Positions 51,445 through 63,747 are shown, numbered from the stretch's first letter. The stretch is 64,000 nucleotides of DNA from Mansonella perstans (GCA_037074765.1 JBAMDO010000055.1:186001-250000); one strand, 5' to 3'. Translations and numbers: made by a program. Notes: generated from the letters alone by a model not told the origin.

Positions 51445-51600
51445 TTAAGTTTGCACTAGCAGCGATTTCTGTTAAGTTTCCACAAGTAGATATTCTCGTA
51501 AAGTTTGTACTTACAAAGATTCTTATTAAGTTTGCACTAACAAAGATTCTTGTTAAGTTTGTACTAGCAAAGATTCTTGTTAAATCTGCATAGTAAATCT
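51445..51600. repeat. 27-bp minisatellite, about 5.5 copies
   Basis: Units of the form TTAAGTTTGTACTAGCAAAG plus ATTCTTG, the right-hand units most alike and the left ones more diverged. No coding sense was seen. Confidence 0.85.
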
Positions 51601-53287
51601 TTTCGCACTAGCACTTAAACTTTGCATGAGCTAACAACGATGCAAGTTGCGCAGTTGAAAGTTTTGCAATTAATTTCGTAATCCCAATAGAATTTTAACC
51701 ATTTTTTTGTTCTGTCACATTGCAAAGAGAGATAAAAAGTAATATTTTTGAAACGGAAAAGAAGAATTCAAAAGAAATTTGATTAAGCATACATAATGCT
51801 TTTTGTAGGTGTTCTACAGTAGTAGTCCGTGAAATTTATCGCATCTATTTAAGTTTAAAAATTTTGAAAAATGAATGGTACTACGAAAGAATGTATTTAA
51901 AAGTACTTTCAAATTTCAACTGTAATTTTTGTTGTATGTTATTGTATAAGTGATTAAAAAAGTAAAATTAAAAATTTAGCAAATTTAATTTAACGTAAAT
52001 TAATTTTTCGACATTGATCCTTTCTTTGAATGATTCTAATTAGATGTAACTAGCAGTATACAGGTATTGTTCAGTGAAAAATTAAAAAAATCTAATCAGT
52101 ATGTTATCAATAGCACATCACTTTCCGTTGATCTGTCCCCTGTACTAACTAATTGTTTCGGAAAGCACTTGAAAAAAGTTATATTATTTTATGCTGCTAA
52201 ATTTCAACAACTGCTCATGTTTACCTCTTTTACTGTTCATCTATGAATTTCTAAATTAGCTTTAAACTACTAAATAAGCTTTCATTAAATATTCTAGGAA
52301 TTAAATGTTATTTACGGAAAATTTCCATTCGAATCGTATTAATTTATTAGTTATTTTCTACCGGTTATCGGTCAGTCGTTCAGATAACATTCATCTTCAA
52401 TATTAAAGTTGTTAGCCGTTTTGTCCCTACTTCTATATAATTCTTAGAATATTTAATGGAAGATTATTTTAGTAGTTTAAAGCTAACTTAGAAACTCATA
52501 AATTAACATTAAAAGATGTAAATATGAGCAAATAAAATTTGCAATAAACTTTTATTTTTAAATCGAATGTTGTAATATTAAGATTCTTTAAATTTAGCGA
52601 ATTGAGGCTTTATTGATTAATTGACTCAATTGATTGTATGATCCGAAATTTCTTACTTTTATTTTTCAACCAACTTTTTCTTTCTTATATTTCTAAAGCT
52701 CATCGTAGCCTCAGAAAAGTATTATAGAATAAAAACTGGAAGCAAAAAGATTTTAGTTAATATTAATTAAAAAGAGTATTAATAAATTAATATTTAGTCG
52801 AATATTTACAAACTTTTCCTGCAAGCTTAAATTCAGACCACTTCAAAATGATATCAATTTGGCGTTTGATTGATCAAACTGCAACCAATGATAAGAACTG
52901 GCGTAAACGCTCAGCTGTTGATTATTACGGAAAGTATCTGATTTAATTAAAAATAATTTTGTTTCAGTCATATCAAATTATTCATCTTTTCACTACTAAA
53001 GCAATTTTATAAAAGTGCATGCGACATGCGATGTACAACAATGATTCTTCTATTAGATACAATTATATAAAACTGACTTTTTAACCAGACGATGCTGTAA
53101 AATGTTTGTTTAATTAAACTTAAATGTTGTGAAGTTCAATTTTCATAATGGAGCGCCAGTCAGTTTTGGCAACGAAATACGTCCAGTGTAATAATTGAAA
53201 GATTAATTTTTTAAATTTTATCTGCATTTAAGAATGAAAAAATTGCAAGTGAAATTTTTTAAGGAAAAGTTCAAACAAAATTGCTAG

Positions 53288-53947
53288 CCAATTTAATGAA
53301 TTTTTCACTTCGGCATACTTCATTGAGTAGGAGCAGAGGTGACAATTAAAAAGGTGAATAAAATCTCTCTTTGCGTAAATGCACCTTAGAGAGTGTAACT
53401 GTAAAAGACAATTGTTATACAGATGACATTTGCAATGACATCACAGTAAAAGTTATTTGATTAATACAAATTATATAAGTTCTGTCACAGCACTATTAAC
53501 TACTGCATATTTCAAATTTTTTTTTCTTGATTGAATTTTTCCAATTTTAATTTTTTTTAAAATTAATTCGACAATTTCAATCTGTACGCTTTGTCCTTTT
53601 GTTTTCTGTGGCAAAGCTTTGAATTACCAGCCTTAATGAACTATGATCTGCAAATATCAATTTAATTTGTTCTTTCAATAGTATTCTTCGGAATTAATCA
53701 ATATCAGGTCTTTTGTTATTGGCTGCCTAAAATATTTCCAAGTGCCACATTTCGGTGTTAAGCACAAAATTTTTGCACTAAAATTTCCAATCAAAAATTT
53801 TGTTTTTCTCTTTAATTTCCTTTCTTGCCGACTTATTTACTTAGCGCTCATTTATACCATTCTGCGCTAAAAAAGAAAAGTGTTACAAATTTAAAACATC
53901 CAACATTCAGACGGAATAATTTGTGGGAAATCTTTGGTTCTTCTACT
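53288..53947. repeat. Second dispersed repeat, copy 2
   Basis: Direct repeat of 47259-47832. It has about 70 bp more near 53372-53445. Its right edge abuts a coding-like fragment (53972-54145) that is not present next to the other copy. Confidence 0.8.
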
Positions 53948-53971
53948 GGAAACATTTGCGCTTTATTTCAG

Positions 53972-54145
53972 AAGAAGAATTGAACGGCAATATCTTCCTT
54001 GTTCGAAAACCTGATGAAATAATCAAATTTCGACAGAAAATGTTCTGATAGTAGAGAATGGCTCGTAGCTTTTTGGAAGATCGATGGAAAGATGAAGTAC
54101 CAGAGGTCATGGAATCATTGTTATCGGACAATCAACTATTAAAAG
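53972..54145 (+). pseudogene. Coding-like fragment or lone exon next to a repeat
   Basis: After a TTTATTTCAG acceptor-like site one frame reads EELNGNIFLVRKPDEIIKFR and on to KMF, meets three consecutive stops (TGA TAG TAG, 54046-54054), then continues in the same frame from an ATG at 54058 as MARSFLEDRWKDEVPEVMES and on to NQLLK with a GTATTT donor at 54146. The second part could be a first exon whose AG acceptor (TGATAGTAG) lies 3 nt before the ATG. No partner exon was found downstream, so a broken gene is equally likely. Family not recognised. Confidence 0.3.
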
Positions 54146-54723
54146 GTATTTAAGTGATTGATGTTCTGAAATAAAAAATTAATGAAGTGCAATCATTTTT
54201 CAAACAATACTGAGTGATCACTGAACTAAGAAACACTTCATAAATTTTATTTTTGAATCGCTTCTATAATCCTACCACAGGAAACAATGCTTTTTATCAA
54301 AACAAAATTATTCTAATTGAAAGCTCATTTTATTTTTAATTGAAATTAAAATTAAATACTGTTATCTTGCGATAGTGAATAATGGAAATAATGACCTTTT
54401 GTTAGAATTTATAACATTTTCAAGTTTCGAGTGACTCAGCCTTGTTATTTTCGGGATTTTATTTTGTGACACAAAAAATAGATTTTCATTTCAGAGTTTC
54501 CTGTAAATTACAGCTTTAAATTAAAATAACTAGCCACTTATTAACCTTTGAGCCTTTAGTGTTTGTCGCAGCAAATTAGTGGAGTTATTCTCTGAATAAT
54601 ACAAATTAAACACATTTTTGCTTTTTTATACTTCTCATTGATCTATCCTTTCAATCAATCAATATTAGATATTTCACACTTCAATAATCTTTTCTGCTTC
54701 TCGGATTAATAATATCAATATCT

Positions 54724-57700
54724 ATGAGACGAATTCATTCGCATATCATATCAGATGAGAAGTATGTGAAACAACCAGGTAAATCAGTGAAGCATTCTGG
54801 AAGGTGGTTTCTCAGGACAGTCCTTGTAGCGATCGCTCTCGTATTTCTATATTTCTTCTTATCCAATATTTATGGACAAGTATTTGTGCAGCGACCTGAT
54901 TCATATTCTGATTCCTATCATCAGTATGCAGATCAAGTAGATATTGAAAATGATACAACTGGCATTCAGAAAATCATCGATAACATCCAAGAATCTAGCA
55001 GTGATGTTGAGCAATTCGCAGTAGTTAGTGAGAATTACAACAGCGATTTACAACGATCAATGAAAGGTATTTTTAGCCACTAAATAACTTTAATTATTTC
55101 TCCAAAATTAATAAAATTTGTAAAAGATTCAAATCAGTTCTAAAAGCTAAATTACATGCAATATTCAAAATTTTTTTCAAAAATGTTCAAAATCCAAGCA
55201 TACTTCATTGAATTTATCTTCAGGCGATATGTCGAAAACAATGCAACAGATAAAATTAGATGACAAAATATTATCAAAATTTCTGAAACCACTAATAATC
55301 TCAGAAATACGCAGGACTGCTTTTTCGGATGTAAATTTTCACACTTCATCTAATTTCACTGCTACTCCTAATCCTCTTATTTCTGTTACTGCTGGGACTG
55401 TTTCGGATACCGTCATTGCTACTGGAACCGGTAAATATAAGAAATATGAATTTAGAGCATATATTAAAACTTTTTCCGACATGTTTACAGAATCTCCAGA
55501 ATTGTTTGCTAAAACGAAAACCGATATATCTTCAAGCCGTAACATAGCCGACAACTTATTATCCACTGAGAGAAGTGCTTACTCAGAGATGTCGATTAAT
55601 CGAGAACTCTTGAATTCCAGTAATTCCAAAAAAATTGATCCACAATTCACTGGAAGTAATGGAGAAAATGGCATTGCTATCTCAGCGACAGAATTCGCAA
55701 CAAATTTGCAGAATTTGCAAATTACAACAATTTCATCGCCAAATTTCACTTCAGTTTATCTACAGTCAAAACAAGAGAACTTGACAGCAATTAACGAAAA
55801 GACCAATACGGAATATGAAGACGAAGAAGATAGTTATGATTATGATGACATTCTGCAAATTATTTCACCTGCTACTTCTATTTTAATATCAACTATTACC
55901 ACTATTACTACTACTACTATCACTGCTATTGCTCCAACAAGTATTACAGTTCCCCAAGTAAGATTTGATGTAATTCTTCATTTCGGATTGTTTTTTTTCT
56001 TTAATAAAAATATTTCATGCATCCATCGGTAATTTTCATTTTACTTTTATATTCATCACAGCGAGCGTTAAAAGCGCCTTTAATTTTTACCTCAGTTTTA
56101 AGGTTAATTCAATAATGCAAATTTTTCGGAAATTGATTTCCATCTATCAGTAGCCGTCCACAAATACGAATTAAATTATGAATTTTTTCAGTTCACAACA
56201 ACAAAACAATCCAATCATCACAATCGGCAGTATGACCATTACGATCGCCAATCGCCAATAATTGTCACAGCCTTATTCGACATAGGTCGTGGAAAATGGC
56301 CGAGATACACTAGAACCTATGAGCAGTATATGAATTACTTTAAGCATTTATTGAAATTACGGAACCGTATGGTCATTTATACTGATTCAAGGGGAGCGCA
56401 ATTTGCGCGACAAATGAGGAATACTTATAACACTCAGGTATATTGCCATTTGCTGTATTTTTTCGAGATTAAAATTCCTTGAAATATTTTATAATTTCTT
56501 AATTTAGTTAAAAATAACACTTTGTTATCAAAATTTTTTGTGAAATCTAAGAAACGACATATCGTCATAATGGTATGCACTTCCGCGATAGCGAAATTCC
56601 AGATATTTGAAATGTCGATACATGATCTCCCCTTACATAGGTATCGAGATGAAATGAATGAAATCATTCGACGAGAGCAGGAAGGTAATGAAATTTTTAA
56701 TAACTTCTTAACTACGTTAGATTATGGATTTTTTAGTTTTTCATGAAGTAGAATAGATCAAAAAATGTTAATCTTTTGTGATATTGCAAAACTCTTGAAA
56801 TGCCATCACAGAAATAGAAAACTCAATTTCAGATTGGCAATTTGATCCAGAAATGCGTCACAATCCGGAAGCGAATAACGCCGATTACAATATAATTGTT
56901 AATTCGAAGCCTTATTTTTTATACAATGCAACGCAAAGCGCCCGATTTCGAGCGTCTGATCAAATATTTGCCTGGATTGATGCCGGATATGGTCAATAAC
57001 TAAATTAATTTTCATCTAAGCAAATAAGTTATGGCAATTACCATATTAAACATTATTTAGGTCACGGTCGAGAAGGAATTATTCCCAATCATTGTCATTG
57101 GCGACCAAATCTTCGAGGCGATCGCATAACAATTATTAGACTAACACCAGCACACGATAAAATATCCAGGATTGCGAATTTTTTCCCGCTTTAACAACCA
57201 GGAGATTAGATTTGAGTTGAAATTTGAGTTAATTGATTGAGCTTATTTTGAGTTAATCAGTTAAGCTTAATCAATTAAGATTAATAAATCTTTAGGTATT
57301 CAATAACTGATCTGTATCGTGTTAATTGGGTTGTAATAAGTGGTGGCTTCATTGCTGGTGATAGCCAAACCATTTATCGTTTTTATCGGTTTTACCAAAA
57401 ATCGATAATGGACTTATTAGATTCGGGGAAGATTGACGATGATCAGGTAATTATCAGCTCGAAACCTTCAAAATTACTAGTTTAATCACTTCGAATTTAC
57501 AAAATAACTATTAATACGAATTTGAAACATCCTATCGAATGATTGCTATGTCATTTCCGACTTCGAAGGAATGATTTTTTATCTCATTACCGATTTCGAA
57601 ACTATTTCGAATTTGTATTAATTGACATAAAAATTAATAGTTTTGAAGTTCAGAGGGATAATAATTTCAGCTGAGTTCAATATATGAAGAATTCAATAAT

Positions 57701-57874
57701 TATGCAATCGAATTCATATTACACGTTTTCCGTTTCTAATTTTAAACCAAAATTGAGTTGTTTCAGACAGTATTAACACTGATGGTCAAACACTATGCAA
57801 GTTTGTTCAACCTGATACCTGGTAACGGTAATTGGTATGCCATATTTCAAATATATCCGTGTTATAATAGATAA
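54724..57874 (+). CDS. HtrL/YibB-family type II membrane protein, 8 exons
   Basis: Exons: 54724-55066, 55224-55957, 56192-56437, 56552-56684, 56833-56991, 57061-57169, 57296-57446, 57767-57874; 1983 nt, 660 residues. Residues 29-50 form a single signal-anchor helix (FLRTVLVAIALVFLYFFLSN) after a basic N-terminus, so the body should face the Golgi or ER lumen or the outside. Residues about 52-360 are a Ser/Thr/Asn-rich stalk ending in a threonine/isoleucine run. Residues about 380-650 match the HtrL_YibB family: IIVTALFDIGRGKW (382-395), VIYTD (420-424), VNSKPYFL (508-515) and WIDAGYGHG (533-541), then a VVISGGFIAG block. Bacterial members lie in lipopolysaccharide-core loci and a glycosyltransferase-like role is suspected; activity is unproven. 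The intron after 57169 begins GA instead of GT (see findings); if it is not removed, translation stops 9 codons later. The acceptor before 56552 (TCTAAG) is weak but is the only one that keeps frame. Confidence 0.75.
57170..57295 (+). other. Intron of the HtrL-family gene with GA at its 5' end
   Basis: The exon must end ...ATATCCAG at 57169 so that phase and family sequence (KISR|YSITDLYR) continue at 57296, after a good TCTTTAG acceptor. The bases after the exon are GATTGC. No GT occurs between the exon and the in-frame TAA at 57193-57195, and the GC in this stretch gives the wrong phase. Confidence 0.6.
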
Positions 57875-57986
57875 TGAACAGTAAGCTGAAAAAGTACTAC
57901 TTTTAAACGAACGCTCTCTGAGCTTTTTACTGAATTGCATATTCGATGTGCATTTTGTTCCACGCAGAAATCTCCGCCATATATCA

Positions 57987-57992
57987 AATAAA
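57987..57992 (+). terminator. Polyadenylation signal of the HtrL-family gene
   Basis: A canonical AATAAA lies 113 nt after the stop codon at 57874. It is the first such hexamer downstream on the plus strand. Confidence 0.4.
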
Positions 57993-58809
57993 TCGATCAG
58001 TTTGCGTTAAAAAATTCATACGCCTGATTTAATATCTAAAAATGTACATCCTTCCTTAAATGTTTTAAATGTCACGGAATCATCTTGTGCTTTTTGGAGA
58101 AATGAAGATAGATAAATGATCTGAGTATCTCTTTTTTAGTTAGGCAAACATGAAACTAACAGTAGTCAGTATTGTTTTGCCTTTTCAGAATTTCACTAAA
58201 GTTCATTCTATAACTGTATTCAGGAAGAACTTGATTGTTACTCCTATAATTCATTTGTAGTTATACTTGGTGTCTCAAAGTTTTGACAAAATGCTTTAAT
58301 CGTTACCAAAAATGTTTCATTAACTTTTATTACCATATACCCTCATCGACATTGTATTATTAAAGAGTCAAAATTTCATACTTTTCAATAATTATTGTTG
58401 TATTGCATTCTTTTATGAAATGTGATCCCCTCGTTATAGTTGTATTATATAAACGTAAACGCAACGCAACAAATGATAAAATGATAACATTCCTTCTACT
58501 TAAGTATTTTCAATGATAATAGTAATCAAGTTAAAATTCTTTAAAAAATTGCAAAAAAAAAAATGGAGTTTTATCAAATTGTTAGCACATAAATGAAAAA
58601 ACGTAGAATTCTTGCATTTACACCATGAATAACTTGTACAAAAATTACCATAAATCACAAACATTTCATGAAATATGCCATGAAGAGCCTTTGCGACAAA
58701 AGATCACAATTACTGAATATCCGATACAAATTAATTAATTAAGATTTAGACCCCTAGTATCAAAATGACACACACATTTAAAAATATGAATAATTTCATC
58801 ATTACGAAG

Positions 58810-58891
58810 ATAATTACTTACGTAATTAAAAATTACCTATATAATTAAACTTAATTACCTGCATAATTAATCTTAATTACCTACATAATTA
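58810..58891. repeat. AATTACC-type tandem repeat, about 25-bp unit
   Basis: Three to four diverged units containing TAATTACCTACATAATTAA. Confidence 0.7.
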
Positions 58892-59400
58892 AATATTTCC
58901 AGTAACCTCTTCTTCATAATCAGCTTAAACATTTCTTTATCTCCTTCTGTTATATCTGAATGCTTATCCTCATTCTTGTTGTCGTTACTGACCTTAGAAA
59001 TGTTCCCAGTCATCTTTTGTTCGAGGATTCAAACATATAAATGCACAATTCGATTCGTACAATTTTGCTTCGATAATCCATTTTCTATCTTCGTATAGTA
59101 CTATGTTATTGATTCACTGTTAAAATTTAATCATGATCTATCGCTTTTATCTCTTGGAGAGAAATTTCCAGCCTTTCTTTAATTTTTGTTATAATACAGT
59201 CATGCTTTTCGTATTTCATGACATCGGTTCTTTTCCCAAAAGCCTTTGGCTTTTACGGATATTGCTCACTTTAGGAAAAGCAAATTTAGGTGATCCTTTC
59301 TTATAAGTAGTACGAAGAAGACAGTTCGATATGAAGAAATTAACGGAAGATTTTATTGCTGTCCAGATTTGATGAAAAATTTGTAATGTAGGAGTATAAA
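58868..59400 (-). pseudogene. Decayed minus-strand gene, frames interrupted
   Basis: Reading the minus strand from right to left, four protein-like stretches follow one another in different frames: KKGSPKFAFPKVSNIRKSQR then a stop after GKEPMS (59216); MKYEKHDCIITKIKERLEIS through AIDHD; LYEDRKWIIEAKLYESNCAF through DDWEHF; and MTGNISKVSNDNKNEDKHSD through KKRLLEIFNYVGN (58868-59013). Lengths and composition are unusual for this AT-rich spacer. Spacers between frames are too short and lack donors, so frameshifts in a dead gene fit better than introns. Family not recognised. Confidence 0.35.
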
Positions 59401-60106
59401 TAGTGAATAGAGGGAAGTAAAAATGATTTAGAGATATAAATAGTGTGAATAGAACAGAAATCAACTGAAAAAGGCATTATGTAAGTTTATCTATAAGAAA
59501 TTAATTAATCAAATTGCAAGAATTGCAAGCAAAATGTCATATAGTATAGACTTATTAAGACCTACGAAAGCCTAAATCATAAACGACTAAAAAAAAAAAT
59601 TAAACGTCATAGAGTACAATAAATCTTGCATATAAAAAGAAAAAATTTTGTGAAAACAAAGCGAATAAATCAAATTGTAATATTTTGTCATTTGGAAATA
59701 ATTAATTACAAGGACTGAAAAAAATCATTTGTTTCATTGCTAAGCAATTTTATAATACAGTTAACTTCCTAGGCTTTTTTTAATAGGCTTTTTTCGCCAA
59801 TATCTTATCCAAATGTTATTTATTTTTGGTATCGATTATCTGCATGCAATTTGCACTTCAAATTCAGACATCTTCATATGTTGGCATATGTATCCTAGCA
59901 TCTTTCTTTAATCACCTTATATTTCCATGATTAAGTAATATTCTATCGTAGTGTATACTTTTTGTAAATCCATTTTCTTCTAAGTTACTCGTTCTTTCGT
60001 GTTATATATACCTGTATGACCTTTGTAACCAAAAGTTTACAAATAATTAAATAATCCCTATCTTAGGACCTCTATAATCGTTTATTTGATTTTTTCCTCT
60101 TTTAAG

Positions 60107-60187
60107 TGTTCACTAATAGAGCTAACTCTCAAAATAGCTTCGTGCTGAATCCACATGCCATTGAGATGTCCATGTCAAACACCGGTT
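60107..60187 (+). other. Possible lone terminal exon
   Basis: A pyrimidine-rich acceptor (TTTTTCCTCTTTTAAG) is followed by an open stretch reading NRANSQNSFVLNPHAIEMSM then SNTG and a TGA. It has protein-like composition but no matching upstream exons were found. Confidence 0.2.
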
Positions 60188-60528
60188 GATGCTGATAGCA
60201 GTAGGTCATTCTTGCTGCAGCTATATTTACCATTGGTAAAAATTTCAAGCAAATAAACTAATATACCATATTGATTGGAAAAGTGTTCCAAGCCAGCAAT
60301 TCCGCTCTCTCTCTGCAAACAATAGCTGTGCAATTTCTTTATGCAAGAAAAATTTCCTAAAAAAAAATTCAGAATTATGAATTTAGAAAAAAAATTTTTT
60401 TTCCTATCATAAAAAACTTTTTTGAAAACAAAAAATTTTCATTTGTTTGAGAAGGAAAAAAAAAAGGACAAAAAAAGCGAAATGTTAAAGTACTTTACAG
60501 ACCCATTAATAGGCACAGCTATTAAATC

Positions 60529-60633
60529 AAATGAAATAGCTGCTGAGTCAAATGGAATAGCTATTGGGCCAAATGGAATAGCTGTTGAGTTAAATGAAAT
60601 AGCTGTTGAATTAAATGAAATAGCTGTTGATTC
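60529..60633. repeat. 21-bp minisatellite, five copies
   Basis: Five units of the form AAATGAAATAGCTGTTGAGT plus T. The unit length is a multiple of three, and the surrounding plus-strand frame (60422-60754, 110 codons) stays open, reading heptads NEIAVEL, NGIAIGP and similar. The reverse strand is open too, so openness is partly a property of the repeat. Whether it is translated is unknown. Confidence 0.85.
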
Positions 60634-62331
60634 TGCATTTTCCATTTATGAAAAAATAATTATATTACAATTAAATAGATCTCATTTAGTGTGGAACAAG
60701 AAAAAATGCGGCAAAGATTTGAACTACTCATTGTTAGTAAGTTCAAATCAATAACACATGTTGTTAGAGAGTATTAATATTCCATGCCTTTTATTGGCTT
60801 TGATGCTAATATCGCAGTAGCTATTTGATGTGCACATTTATGAAGACATTAATAACAAACTTTTCATTTGTGTAGCTTATGTCCATAGATTATTGAAAAA
60901 AATATCAATTTTATGAATTGCATTGACAAATTTCAAAGTATAATTCCAAAATATGATATAAAATATATGAATGAAAAGACATGAATTGCTTACTTAAGAA
61001 TTTTCCAAAATTGACAATTGTCCTGAATAGTTTGTAATTTTCAAGCTCATTTAGAAGTACAAGTAAAATTTGGGAAATTAAAAAAGGAAAATGTTGCATA
61101 GATAAATATTTTGAAGAAATGAAAAAATATATCACTTTGACTAAGCCATAAGATTTAAGCAATTTTTATCTGATAATTGCATATCAAATACAAAGGCATA
61201 TCTTATCAATAATAAGCTTGTAATATAGACTTTTAAAACTTTCACTTTTAATTCAGCTGGAATATATACACGGGAATATATACACAGCTGGAATATATAT
61301 ATAGAAACTCTCGGAGAAATTGTAGGAAAAAAATAAACTGAAAAAAAGTAAAAATGTGTAAGTAAATTTACACGACAATTTTGTCTCCCTAATTGAGACC
61401 AAATAAAACACATTTGAAGAAATTTATTCTCATAAACCAATTAATAGATTTAATTTAATTGAATAATTGAATAAGAAAAGTAAGATTTGTCCAGTTGAAG
61501 AATTATGTTGAATGGAAGGAACAACATGAATTAATTGCTTTTTCTCATAAATTAGATATAAATAAAAAAAAGAAATGTGTAAAAGAAAAAATGTGGAAAG
61601 AAATACTTTAATTAGGAGATAGAAATGATACATTTGGAAATGTCTTATGAAGGCAAATGAAAAATGTTATTATTTGCTAACATAGTGCAGAAAATTTTAA
61701 TAGCAAGAGGGAAAGATAATTATTTGAAACATAATTTAAACTTAGTCTTAAATTATAGTCAACACTGTTGAAGAATGCCTCATCACTTGCAACTTTATTG
61801 TGCTCACTTTCTAAAATGCTCTTAAATTTACTTAAACTAATATTCTATCGCAAATATTTACACATTAAAGTGAAAGTTCCCATGGAGATGAGTTCTTCTG
61901 ACTCTTACATTTTTAATTAATGCACAATAATTTGATTCATTGTAGCAAACTGAAGGATATGAATGTCGTTGACCGCTTCAATCCATTTAAATGTGAAGCA
62001 TTCATTACGACTACTACTAACACTAAACATTATTATTGAATAGTGAAATGAGTCTTAAGTTTACTTCTTCAAACTTCATTCTTTTATTTATCAATTTTTT
62101 AAGTTGAGAAATTTTTAATTGTTAACTTTCAAAGACTTACTTAAAGATAGATTTGATAACATTGTTATTTTGTTCTTTTTTGAATGATCGAATAAAGTTG
62201 TGATTTTTCTTAGCCATATCACTTCTATAGTAAATTCAAAATTTCACAGCATCTAGCAAAACATCTTTGCTATTTAGCCAAACTAGCACATTCTCAATTT
62301 ACTGATGTAAAATAATATAGTTCATAAGTTA

Positions 62332-62430
62332 TCCTGAATAATTACTAACTGAATAATTACTAAATAAATCCTGAATAATTACTAAATAAATCCTGAATAA
62401 TTACCAAATAAATCCTGAATAATTACTAAA
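62332..62430. repeat. 22-bp minisatellite, about four copies
   Basis: Units of the form CCTGAATAATTACTAAATAA plus AT, nearly identical, with a shorter first unit. Confidence 0.9.
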
Positions 62431-63565
62431 TAGATAGTTTTACATGTAAGCTTACGTGCAAACAGCAATTTCTATATAAAATTTTATCTAAATAAATTAG
62501 TGAAAGTGAATATTTCAGTAGGATAGCAATCTCAGATGATGTGTGTAATAGGAAAAAACAAAAAGCTGAAATTTCTCGCAAAATGTGATAGATTTTTGTT
62601 AACTTTCTTATTTTGTCCAATTTTTGAGATTTGAAAAGTGAAATGAAAATAAATGAGAAATGATGTTTTAGGATGGTAAAAATTTGAAAATTTCTTACCA
62701 AAGCATAATTACAAATTAGTAGAGCAAAGTTAGACTAATAGTAGTAATGAATGGAAAAAGATTGAGCAAAAATTTGCTAATATTGAGAGAAAGAAAGCAT
62801 TGTAAAAGTTTTGATAACTTCATTTGATCTCGAATACTAAGACTTTTCTTAGTGCTATGCGAACTAATTACTCCATTTTAATCCTAATTCCATTTCTTTG
62901 ATTATTATCGAAATTTGATTTCGTAACAAATTGAAATTAGGACAATACGTTTGCACAGCGTGGTCCATTTGAATGGAACTGGCCACTAAGTATAGATCTT
63001 TGATCATGATGAAATTTGGAAGAATGGATAAATTCTTGGATACTCGGGATGCGGATTATTTTGGTTGTTCCTTTGAGATTTAAAATAACTCTTGTAATTA
63101 CCAGTGTTGTGGTATATCGAATTTTAAATGAATTAAGATCGCTATATGAGATAATTTTCGAATACTAAAATTATATGGAGAATGGATTTAGATTGGTAAT
63201 TAGCTATTTCACATTTAATTATTTAATTTCTAAAATTTAAGTTCAAATCTTTCTTTGATCAAGATTATTAAAATAAAATTTATGAATTTTCAAATAATTG
63301 TACAATTTGTGTCTTTCCAGTTTAACAAGCATTCACGACGAAAAACAACAACTGTTGGATAAAATGTCTCTGTTGTAAATGGTTTAGGATGATTGATCAT
63401 CATAAATGTTGTTAGGGAAATTATACTGCTTAACTATCTAATATATTGATAATATTATCTTATACTATTCAATTCATTAGTAAGTCAACATGGGCAACAT
63501 GATTATTTCTGCTTTCCGTTGAAATTTTCGATGAATAAATTCATTGTTGAATTAACGCATTTCAG

Positions 63566-63747
63566 GGTGCTTTCATATATCCATATTTCTTGAATGTTTT
63601 AAGAAATGTTCATCGATGTTTAATCCGGGACATTCCAAGTCTTTAGATGATGATGCTACATTCCACGATGACAACAACGGCGGCAGCAGCAGTGATGGTA
63701 ACGGAATCCCCTTCCAAAAAATGTCGTTTACCATCACCTCACCTAAG
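63566..63747 (+). CDS. First visible exon of a plus-strand gene, truncated by window end
   Basis: A GCATTTCAG acceptor ends at 63565, and the frame is open from there to a donor AAG|GTAAAAG at 63748. The first in-frame ATG is at 63616, giving MFNPGHSKSLDDDATFHDDN and on through GGSSSDGNGIPF to SFTITSPK (44 codons, phase 0 exit). The 50 bases before the ATG may be 5' UTR joined to a spliced leader, or coding if this is an internal exon. The segment is acidic and Gly/Ser/Asn-rich, as in disordered N-termini of regulators. No domain is visible and no function can be given. Confidence 0.5.

Larger units (their letters stand above)
49658..53287. other. AT-rich spacer with minisatellites
   Basis: No gene recognised. 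It contains a TCTGA/TGATC pentamer run near 49995-50030, a three-copy 24-bp repeat (50421-50492) and a 27-bp minisatellite (51445-51600). Confidence 0.5.
57993..63565. other. Spacer between HtrL-family gene and the last gene
   Basis: AT-rich sequence with three minisatellites (58810-58891, 60529-60633, 62332-62430), a decayed minus-strand coding region (58868-59400) and a possible lone exon (60107-60187). No complete gene or RNA gene was recognised. Confidence 0.5.

Noticed and set aside
54724..55083. Unspliced reading of HtrL exon 1 to a stop at 55083
   Set aside because: A good GTATTT donor at 55067 and a TTCAG acceptor at 55222-55223 join to a long in-phase exon, so the short unspliced product is not the gene.
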